Source of the DNA: Lentzea terrae
GTDB lineage: Bacteria; Actinomycetota; Actinomycetes; Mycobacteriales; Pseudonocardiaceae
Length of the DNA: 64,000 nucleotides
Direction: 5' to 3'
Assembly: GCF_003265345.1 (NCBI RefSeq)
Contig: NZ_QFWW01000023.1
Coordinates: forward strand, 124,001-188,000
Shown: piece after piece, positions 57,834-64,000 of the stretch
Position numbering within the stretch: the first letter of the stretch is position 1
How the letters are laid out: the number at the start of each line of letters is the position of its first letter
The notes under the pieces: generated by a model
Database searches by the model: none
What the model saw: the letters and a program-made list of their open reading frames with translations, nothing else
Told to the model about the DNA's origin: nothing
Translations under genes and position numbers: made by a program

Positions 57834-58529
57834 TCAGCGCTGCCACCACTTCTTCTTGGCGACGTCCGTGATCACGCACGTGATGTTGTCCGGGCCGCCG
57901 TTGCCGTTCGCCAGCGCGATCAACTGCCAGGCCGCCTCTGTTCCGTCCTCAGTGGACAGCAGGATCTCGTGGACGTCTTCGATGTGCGCGTAGTCCGTGA
58001 GGCCGTCGCTGCAGAGCAGATAGCGGTCCTCGAGCTTGGCCTGGTGCCACGACAGGTCCGGCTCGTGCGAGTTGCCGGACTGCAAGGCGCGCAACACATA
58101 CGCGCGTCGCGGATGGTTCGCGGCCTCCTCCAGCGTCATCCGGCCGGCGTCGACCAGCGCCTGGACCATGGTGTGGTCGTGGGAGATCTGGCGGAGCTCG
58201 CCTTCCCTGAGCACGTACGCGCGGGAGTCGCCGATGTGCGCGAGCTGGAAGGCCAGCCCCTCCCAGCGCATCGCGGTGAGCGTGGTGCCCGCGCCCTGCG
58301 GGGCTTCCGCGTCGAGCCTGCGCGCGATCTCCGTCACCGCGGGGCCAAGATCGCCCTGCCAGCCGGCGAGGACGTCCACCGCGATGGCACTGGCCAGCTC
58401 GCCGTGCTCGTGGCCGCCCATGCCGTCGGCCACCGCCTGCAGGCCCGGGCGGACGTAGACCGAGTCCTCGTTGTGCTCGCGCACAAGACCTGGATCGGTC
58501 GCCACGGCGATGCGCAGCTCGTGTGTCAT
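57834..58529 (-). CDS. PP2C-family serine/threonine phosphatase
   Basis: A 231-residue soluble PP2C phosphatase. It starts MTHELRIAVATDPGLVREHNED, split as MTHELRIAVATDP and GLVREHNED, with AVADGMGGHEHGE, AHIGDSRAY, SDGLTDY and DNITCVI as the metal-binding motifs. It should remove phosphate from Ser/Thr. It is divergent from a DNA methylase gene and 1.5 kb from a soluble Ser/Thr kinase gene, a possible partner. Confidence 0.9.
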   Translation of the reverse strand: MTHELRIAVATDPGLVREHNEDSVYVRPGLQAVADGMGGHEHGELASAIAVDVLAGWQGDLGPAVTEIARRLDAEAPQGAGTTLTAMRWEGLAFQLAHIGDSRAYVLREGELRQISHDHTMVQALVDAGRMTLEEAANHPRRAYVLRALQSGNSHEPDLSWHQAKLEDRYLLCSDGLTDYAHIEDVHEILLSTEDGTEAAWQLIALANGNGGPDNITCVITDVAKKKWWQR

Positions 58530-58545
58530 AGGCTCAGTACACCAG

Positions 58546-58564
58546 TTGTGAAGTGAGTTCACAA
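58546..58564. promoter_or_regulatory. palindrome before the DNA methylase gene
   Basis: TTGTGAA (58546-58552) and TTCACAA (58558-58564) are perfect arms with a 5-bp spacer; TTGTGAAC recurs at 58574-58581, two bases from the methylase ATG. It lies in the 53-bp divergent promoter shared with the PP2C gene. The HTH of the methylase is a candidate binder. Confidence 0.6.
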
Positions 58565-58582
58565 GCAATACGGTTGTGAACT

Positions 58583-59965
58583 ATGGATGAGACGGTTAAC
58601 GCCGGGGACATCGCTCGCCTCGCCGACGTGGGGCGGGCAGCCGTGTCCAACTGGCGGCGCCGGTTCGAGGACTTCCCGGCACCGGTCGGCGGGACGGCTT
58701 CCAGTCCGTTGTACCTCCTGCGCGACGTCGAGACCTGGCTGCGGCGCAACGGCAAGCCGTTCCGGGTGTCGCCGGCCGAACGCCTCTGGACCCAGCTGCG
58801 CACCGTCGACGATTTCAAGCTCGGCGAAGCCCTTGCGCACGTTCAAACGGACGCCGAGACGTTCGAGTTCCTGCACGAGCGCTACCTGGAGGCGCACTCG
58901 CGGCTGCTGAACCCCACACCGCCCGAGGTCGTCGACATCGTCCTGGCCTTCGTCGACGGCGACACGGTGATCGACCCGGCCTGCGGGACCGGGAACCTGC
59001 TGAAGGCGTCGAAGGGCCGCAACAAGATCGGGCAGGAGCTCGACCCGGTGTCCGCGGTCATCGCGCGCCGCCGGCTGCCCAAGGCGCAGATCGTCGTCGG
59101 AGACTCCTTGCGGCACAACGGAATCGCCCAGAAGGCCGACGCCGTGGTGTGCGATCCTCCGTGGCACGACCGGACGTGGGGCCACGAGGAGCTCGTCGGC
59201 GACGCCAGGTGGACCTACGGACTGCCACCGCGCGGAGAACCGGAGCTCGCCTGGTTGCAGCACTGCCTCTCGCTCGCCAAGCCGGGCGGCCAGGTGGCGG
59301 TGCTGCTGCCGTCCGCCGCCGCTGCTCGCCGGCCGGGCAAGCGGATCCGCGGGAACCTGTTGCGGGCCGGGGCGATCCGCGCGGTGGTCACGGTCGGAGC
59401 GGGACGCGATCTCTGGCTGCTCAGGAACCCGATCGGCCGCGTGCCCGAGCAGATCGCGCTGCTGGAGGAGCCGGGCCCGATCGAGCCGAACACGCGCGTC
59501 ATCGACCTGTTGGACGACGACGTCGATCTCAGTCCCTCGCGCCGCAGCCGCACCGACGCGACGGCCTATCTCTCCCAGCAGTCGAGCTTCCGCGTGCCAA
59601 GCCTTCCCGAGCTGCGCGAACAGGCCGCACCACCGCTCACGACGATCGGCGAACTGGTCCGCAACGCCCCTGGCACGCACGTCGTCACCTCTCCGACCGG
59701 CGCCACGTACGAGATCGACCCGCGCAAGGTGGACCCGGACTTCCTCGAAGGCGTGCTGCGCGCCGCGTTCGCCCGCACGCCCACCGGATCGACGCGTCTC
59801 GACGTCCGCCGGACGCAGGTGCCGTCGCTGCCAGTCGACGAGCAACGCCGGTACGGGGAGGCGTTCGCGCAGCTCAAAGCACTCGAAGAGCGGCTGGACG
59901 AAGCCGCGGGGCTGGTCCGGCTCGGGTACGCGGGCCTGCTGGGCGGACAGATCGGCCCAGCGTGA
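58583..59965 (+). CDS. N-6 DNA methylase with N-terminal HTH and HsdS-like C-terminus
   Basis: A 460-residue protein. Residues 1-55 form a MerR-like HTH (AGDIARLADVGRAAVSNWRR). The methylase core has motif I DPACGTGNLL, as in N6_Mtase (HsdM) proteins, and motif IV DPPW instead of the usual NPPF/Y. The last ~100 residues resemble a half specificity subunit (RLDVRRTQVPSLPVDEQRRY then a coiled coil). No restriction enzyme gene is near. ATG 58583 has no Shine-Dalgarno; a palindrome-rich, perhaps leaderless start. The relatives known to me are longer, so this is a compact form. Confidence 0.83.
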   Translation: MDETVNAGDIARLADVGRAAVSNWRRRFEDFPAPVGGTASSPLYLLRDVETWLRRNGKPFRVSPAERLWTQLRTVDDFKLGEALAHVQTDAETFEFLHERYLEAHSRLLNPTPPEVVDIVLAFVDGDTVIDPACGTGNLLKASKGRNKIGQELDPVSAVIARRRLPKAQIVVGDSLRHNGIAQKADAVVCDPPWHDRTWGHEELVGDARWTYGLPPRGEPELAWLQHCLSLAKPGGQVAVLLPSAAAARRPGKRIRGNLLRAGAIRAVVTVGAGRDLWLLRNPIGRVPEQIALLEEPGPIEPNTRVIDLLDDDVDLSPSRRSRTDATAYLSQQSSFRVPSLPELREQAAPPLTTIGELVRNAPGTHVVTSPTGATYEIDPRKVDPDFLEGVLRAAFARTPTGSTRLDVRRTQVPSLPVDEQRRYGEAFAQLKALEERLDEAAGLVRLGYAGLLGGQIGPA

Positions 59966-59981
59966 CAGTTAGGCTGCGCAC

Positions 59982-60932
59982 GTGCTGATCGCCGACCGCT
60001 ACGAGATCGACGACCTGCCGTTGGGGCGGGGCGGCATGGGCACCGTGCACCGGGGCCGCGACCTGCGCCTCGATCGCCGGGTCGCGGTCAAGCTCCTGCG
60101 CCTGCCCGGCAGCGACGACGAGGTGCAGCACCGCTTCACCCGCGAAGCGCGGATCGTCGCGAAGCTGGAGCACCCGGGAGTCCCGGTCCTCTACGACTTC
60201 GGCACCTACGACCAGCGGCTGTTCCAGGTCATGCAGTTCGTCGACGGTGTCACGGTCGCCGACCTGGTGCAGGAGTTCGGCCCGCTGCCGGAAGCCTGGG
60301 CGGCGAACATCGCGGCGCAGGCGGCCGCGGTCCTCACCGAGGCCCACGAGCACGGCATCTGCCACCGGGATCTCAAGCCCACCAACCTGATGCTGTGCCC
60401 GGACGGCGCGGTGAAGGTGCTGGACTTCGGCCTCGCGCTGCTCAAGGAGAGCGACGTCGCGCCGTTCAGCCGAGCCGGCCAGATCCTCGGCACCCCGTCG
60501 TACATGGCACCCGAACAGATCCAGCGCGGCACCGCCGAACCGCGCAGCGACCTGTACGCGCTGGGCTGCGTCCTGCACGAGATGCTGACGGGCGACCAGC
60601 TCTTCACCGGCCCGACGGCGTACGCGGTGTTCGACAAGCACGTCAAGGAAGCGCCGCGACGGCTGCGCAGCGCGCTCGACCCGGTCGTGCAGCGGTTGCT
60701 GGCCAAGGATCCCGAGGACCGGCCGGCCACCGCGCTGGACGTGTTCGTCGACCTGCAACGGTTCGCCCAGGACCCGCCGCCGTTGCCCGGCTTCGTGCAC
60801 AACCCCTCGACGGCGGCGATGTACGCGAGCGTCCAGCTCAGGCCGGGATCCGGTTCACCTCGTGATCACCGGTCGCCCACAGGTGCTGCACCGCGTACGC
60901 ACGCCACGGTCGCCACACCTCCGACCGCCTGA
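59982..60932 (+). CDS. soluble serine/threonine protein kinase
   Basis: A 316-residue Hanks-type kinase without a membrane helix. GRGGMGTVHRGRD is the glycine loop, VAVKLL the ATP Lys, HRDLKPTNLML the catalytic loop, DFGLAL the metal site and APEQIQRG the activation end. The domain ends near residue 270; the last ~45 residues are low complexity and overlap the convergent glycosylase gene by 95 bp. GTG 59982 starts 16 bp after the methylase stop, so the two are probably co-transcribed. Confidence 0.9.
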   Translation: MLIADRYEIDDLPLGRGGMGTVHRGRDLRLDRRVAVKLLRLPGSDDEVQHRFTREARIVAKLEHPGVPVLYDFGTYDQRLFQVMQFVDGVTVADLVQEFGPLPEAWAANIAAQAAAVLTEAHEHGICHRDLKPTNLMLCPDGAVKVLDFGLALLKESDVAPFSRAGQILGTPSYMAPEQIQRGTAEPRSDLYALGCVLHEMLTGDQLFTGPTAYAVFDKHVKEAPRRLRSALDPVVQRLLAKDPEDRPATALDVFVDLQRFAQDPPPLPGFVHNPSTAAMYASVQLRPGSGSPRDHRSPTGAAPRTHATVATPPTA

Positions 60933-61710
60933 CCAACGCACCGGGCGTCGACGGCAGGCCCAAAGCCTTGGCCGCCAGTCGAATCCCGAGATCGGTCGGC
61001 AGGAACGCGTCCGGGTCGCCCAGCGAACGCATGGCAATCGATTCCACGGTCCACGGACCGAAGCCCGGCAGCGCAGTCAACCACTCGCGCGCGACCGCAC
61101 GATCCGCGGTCGGTGACAGGTCCAAACCGGACTGAAGCGCCTCCAGCAGTGCGGCCATCGTGCGGCGCCGCGACTCGGGCATCGCGAGCTCGGCGACGTC
61201 GAACTCCAGCGGGAACAGGAACAGGTCTCGCACCGGTGTGCCGTAACGCGATACGAGACGTGCGGCGTGCGTGCGCGCGGCCTTCGTCGACACCTGTTGC
61301 CCCAGCACCGCGCGGATCGCGAACTCCGCACCGTCCACCGTGCGCGGGACACGGCGGCCGGGTGCGCTCAACACCAGTTGTGCCAACAACGGGTCGGAAG
61401 ACAACGCGCCGTCCACCTCGGCCGGATCGACGTCCAGATCCAGCAGGAACCGGCAAAGGTCTAGAGCTTCAGTCAGATCGCGTTCGTCGGACAGCTCCAC
61501 AGTGCACGCGACGTGATCGGTCAAGGGGCGCAAAGACGCGATCCCGCAACCGAAAGGGAGACGCAATGTGCGCCGGTACACGCCGTCCCGCCACTCCTCC
61601 ACACCGGGAACCGCGGTAGCGATCAAGTGACCGAAGAGGTTGTCCGGGCAGAGAGGTGCCTTGAACGGCAAGCGTTCCGTGAACGTGTTCAAGCGCATGC
61701 GACCAAGCAT
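60838..61710 (-). CDS. alkA: DNA-3-methyladenine glycosylase II (AlkA-type)
   Basis: A 290-residue base-excision glycosylase. The AlkA N-terminal domain (FGHLIATAVPGVEEW, YRRTLRLPFG) precedes the HhH-GPD domain with VLGQQVSTKAA, ALPGFGPWTVESIAMR and the catalytic Asp in FLPTDLGIR. It removes alkylated bases. ATG 61710 is preferred; 61698 is possible. The 95-bp overlap with the convergent kinase is one of the longest in the window. Confidence 0.92.
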   Translation of the reverse strand: MLGRMRLNTFTERLPFKAPLCPDNLFGHLIATAVPGVEEWRDGVYRRTLRLPFGCGIASLRPLTDHVACTVELSDERDLTEALDLCRFLLDLDVDPAEVDGALSSDPLLAQLVLSAPGRRVPRTVDGAEFAIRAVLGQQVSTKAARTHAARLVSRYGTPVRDLFLFPLEFDVAELAMPESRRRTMAALLEALQSGLDLSPTADRAVAREWLTALPGFGPWTVESIAMRSLGDPDAFLPTDLGIRLAAKALGLPSTPGALVRRSEVWRPWRAYAVQHLWATGDHEVNRIPA

Positions 61711-61836
61711 GACGCCGTTCCAACCGAGACGCTGGCGGGAAAAGGACATCATTCTGGACGGGGCCAACCGGGTGACCTGCTTCGCGACGCGATCTCGCGT
61801 GGCTAGTCTGGCTGCTGCGCCGTTGAAACAGTCAGT

Positions 61837-62550
61837 TCAGCAGGGAAGGGCGGCGTCGCGTGCGATGAGAGCGGCCTGGACGCGGTTGTCGCAGCGAAGT
61901 TTCGTCAGCAGTCGGCTGACGTGGGCCTTGATCGCCCCTTCTGAGAGGTACATGAGCCGTGCGATGCGTGCGTTCGCCATGCCCTGCGCGAGGTACACCA
62001 ACACTTCCTGCTCCCGCCGAGTGAGCAGGCTGATGCGGCTGCGCGCGGCGTCACGACGTTCCGAGTCGGCGCCGGTGAAGTGGTCGACGAGCGCACGCGT
62101 CGCGGACGGCGACAGGATCGCCTCGCCGGCGGCCACCACGCGGACGGCGTTGACCAGAGCGTCGGGTTCGCCGTTCTTGAACAGGAATCCCGCCGCCCCG
62201 GCGCGCAACGCCGGGAACAACATCTCCTCGGTCTGCGGCGTGCACAGCATGATCACCTGGGTGCCCGGCACGTGCCTGCGCACCATGCGCACCGCCCCGA
62301 GGCCTTCCATGCCGGGCATCGCGGCGTCCATCAGCAGCACCTGCGGACGGTGGCGCCGCGCGAGCTCGACCGCGCCGCCGCCATCACCCGCCTCGCCGAC
62401 CACGACGACGTTGCCGGAGCGCTCCAGCACGCCGCGGACTCCTGTGCGGATCAGAACCTCGTCGTCAGCGATGCCAACGGTGATCGTGCGCGGCTTGTCC
62501 ACCAGTTGCAGACCTGTGCTCGCCCACGAGGTGCTGGTTGTCAACGTCAT
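61837..62550 (-). CDS. NarL/LuxR-family response regulator
   Basis: A 237-residue response regulator: receiver domain with DDEV at the start, the phospho-Asp in VLLMDAAMPGM and Lys in LFKNG, then a LuxR HTH (LTRREQEVLVYLAQG, EGAIKAHVSRLLTKL). No histidine kinase gene is near, so an orphan regulator. The position usually held by a switch Thr reads Cys (VIMLCTP). It is divergent from the truncated STAND gene at the right edge. Confidence 0.9.
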   Translation of the reverse strand: MTLTTSTSWASTGLQLVDKPRTITVGIADDEVLIRTGVRGVLERSGNVVVVGEAGDGGGAVELARRHRPQVLLMDAAMPGMEGLGAVRMVRRHVPGTQVIMLCTPQTEEMLFPALRAGAAGFLFKNGEPDALVNAVRVVAAGEAILSPSATRALVDHFTGADSERRDAARSRISLLTRREQEVLVYLAQGMANARIARLMYLSEGAIKAHVSRLLTKLRCDNRVQAALIARDAALPC

Positions 62551-62587
62551 GCGCGCTCCCTGTCAGACCGGACCAGTCACCAGTTTG

Positions 62588-62610
62588 TTCCCGAACGAGG
62601 ATCTCGGGAA
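62588..62610. promoter_or_regulatory. inverted repeat between the response regulator and the STAND gene
   Basis: TTCCCGA (62588-62594) and TCGGGAA (62604-62610) with a 9-bp spacer lie 38 bp upstream of the response-regulator start. LuxR-type regulators bind such palindromes, so autoregulation is possible. Confidence 0.4.
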
Positions 62611-62754
62611 GGTAGGCATAACGAGCACATTGCGAACCGTCTCGCGCGCACCGACGTGTAACGGGTTGCACACGGCAGGTCACCACCCACGACCTGCGCT
62701 TCTGCCGGACCGAGACAGGGACGGCCTGCCGTTACGGCTGGAGGAGAGGACCGC

Positions 62755-64000
62755 ATGACCAGCACCGGACGTTGCGCCCTGTGCGCCGGCACGCTGCCTC
62801 CCGCCACCTCCGAGCAGCGCAGGTCCTACTGCTCCAACGCCTGCCGCCAAAGGGCTTATCGCCGGCGCGCCGCCGTTCCTGCGCTGATGCCCGCGAACAG
62901 CAAGAACTTGCGTGTGCTCGCAAACTTGCCCGCTGCGCGCGACACGTTCATCGGCCGCCAGACGGAGCTGTCGAAGCTCGACCAGCTCATGCGCAGGCAC
63001 CGTCTCGTTACGCTCGTCGGCAGTGCGGGTGCGGGTAAGACCCGGCTCGCCCTGGAGGCCGCCGGCCGGTTGCGGCGCGGGAGAACGGACAGGGTGCTCC
63101 TCGTCGAGCTCGGTGAGGTCCTCGCCGCCGAGGACGTCGTGCCGGCCGTCGCTCACGCGCTCGGTGTCGTTGCGCAGCCGGACGAGCCGTTGCGCGACAC
63201 CGTCCTGGAAACGCTCGTCAACATGAAAGTGGTCGTAGTCCTCGACAACTGCGAACACCTGCTCGACACGTGTGCCGAGCTCGTGGATTTGCTGCTCAAC
63301 CGCTGTCCCGGCGTCCGGGTGCTCGCGACCTCGCGGGAAGCGCTGTGGATCACGGGTGAGGCGAGCTTTCACGTCGAGGGCTTGCCGGTGCCGTCGACGG
63401 ACCGCGACCTGGTCACCACGGCGGCGCCGCGCTCCGAGGCCGTGAAGCTGTTCGTGGACCGGGCCCGCGAGCGCAAGCCCGACTTCCGGCTGACTCCCGC
63501 CAACACCGCCGCAGTCGCGCTGTTGTGCGCGCGACTGGAGGGCATGCCGCTCGCGATCGAGCTGGCGGCGCGGTGGGTGCAGCTGTTGCCGGTGGCCGAC
63601 ATCTGCGACCGGATGGACGAGCCGTTGGAGCTGCTGACGCTGGGCTGCCGCAAGTCGCCGTCCCGGCAGCGTTCGTTGCGGGAGGCGATCGACTGGAGCT
63701 ATCAGCTGCTGGCACCGGACGAGCAGTTCGCGTTGCGGCGGCTGTCGGTGTTCGACGGCGGCTTCGATCTCGCTGCCGCCACCGAGGTCTGCTCGTCCGA
63801 GCGTTCTGCGGAGCCCGTGCTGGACGTGTTGTCGCGGCTGCAGGCCAAGTCGCTGCTGACGGCGGTCCCCGGCACGACCCGGTTCCGGCAGCTGGAGTCG
63901 GTTCGGTTGCACGCACGGGAGAAGCTGGTCGCGGCGGGCGAGCTGGACGTCGCGTTCGAGGCGCTCGCCCGGTGGTTCACGGACCTGTCGGACGTGCTGA
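62755..64000 (+). CDS. STAND ATPase with N-terminal zinc ribbon (cut by window edge)
   Basis: The frame is open from ATG 62755 (after GGAGGAGAGGA) to the right edge, at least 415 residues. Residues ~7-35 form a zinc ribbon: CALC, then YCSNACRQRAYRRR. The NTPase follows with Walker A GSAGAGKTRLAL, VVVLDNCEHLLD and the EGMPLAIELAA (GxP) motif. A winged-helix segment and the TPR or LuxR part are expected beyond the edge. It is the same class as the other STAND regulators here, with a zinc ribbon in place of a SARP domain. Confidence 0.88.
   Translation, partial: MTSTGRCALCAGTLPPATSEQRRSYCSNACRQRAYRRRAAVPALMPANSKNLRVLANLPAARDTFIGRQTELSKLDQLMRRHRLVTLVGSAGAGKTRLALEAAGRLRRGRTDRVLLVELGEVLAAEDVVPAVAHALGVVAQPDEPLRDTVLETLVNMKVVVVLDNCEHLLDTCAELVDLLLNRCPGVRVLATSREALWITGEASFHVEGLPVPSTDRDLVTTAAPRSEAVKLFVDRARERKPDFRLTPANTAAVALLCARLEGMPLAIELAARWVQLLPVADICDRMDEPLELLTLGCRKSPSRQRSLREAIDWSYQLLAPDEQFALRRLSVFDGGFDLAAATEVCSSERSAEPVLDVLSRLQAKSLLTAVPGTTRFRQLESVRLHAREKLVAAGELDVAFEALARWFTDLSDVL

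Noticed and set aside
57834-60932. Complete BREX or Pgl phage-defence system
   Set aside because: No PglZ-like phosphatase, PglY/BrxC ATPase, BrxA/B or Lon homolog is visible; only methylase, kinase and an ordinary PP2C are present.

Overview
This window is chromosomal DNA from a high-GC actinobacterium. The many SARP/AfsR-type and other STAND regulators, an ECF41 sigma factor, a DasR-type operator, a CU044_5270-family protein, F420-dependent enzymes, frequent GTG/TTG starts and dense overlapping operons fit a filamentous genus of the Pseudonocardiaceae (Lentzea/Saccharothrix/Actinosynnema type). That placement is inferred from gene content, not measured. I saw no rRNA, tRNA, CRISPR array, insertion sequence or prophage.

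Left part (1-24 kb). After the tail of a LysR regulator comes a stand-alone, divergent elongation factor Tu that carries residues linked to elfamycin and GE2270A resistance, behind a structured leader. A tightly coupled minus-strand operon (7144-2230) holds a nucleotidyltransferase, a BON protein, a metallophosphoesterase, a pyruvate-oxidase-like TPP enzyme, an F420-dependent oxidoreductase and a DUF6766 membrane protein. Next are an SRPBCC/hydrolase pair under a palindromic operator, an ECF41 sigma factor with its oxidoreductase, a SARP regulator, and a chitin-type LPMO with a perfect DasR site, followed 4 bp later by a DUF305 lipoprotein. A gene-free stretch (21688-22348) holds a tandem repeat and a 123-bp element with long inverted arms.

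Middle (22-44 kb). Here lie a prolyl aminopeptidase, a tannase-family esterase, an APC permease, a GGDEF/HD-GYP protein with a degenerate HD-GYP half, a two-subunit molybdenum oxidoreductase, a second SARP regulator, and a secreted cell-wall operon (two small cysteine-rich proteins, NlpC/P60, M23 fused to a spore-associated-protein-like domain). That operon diverges from a STAND ATPase across a promoter with SARP-like heptamer repeats. Three tandem paralogs with an invariant C-x16-H-x3-C-x2-C motif look like anti-sigma factors without an adjacent sigma factor.

Right part (45-64 kb). An AT-richer leader precedes a coupled operon encoding a double-GNAT protein, three LuxE/PaaK-like adenylating modules and one LuxC-type acyl reductase (fused to one of the LuxE modules), with no luciferase. 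This is the best candidate for an undescribed system: probably a carboxylate-activating and reducing pathway. CobF follows. Then come a TetR/SDR pair with three operators, a secreted S33 hydrolase with a structured 5' UTR and strong terminator, an ECF sigma/CU044_5270 pair, and a phosphatase / DNA-methylase / Ser-Thr kinase neighbourhood. AlkA, a NarL-type response regulator and a truncated zinc-ribbon STAND ATPase finish the window.
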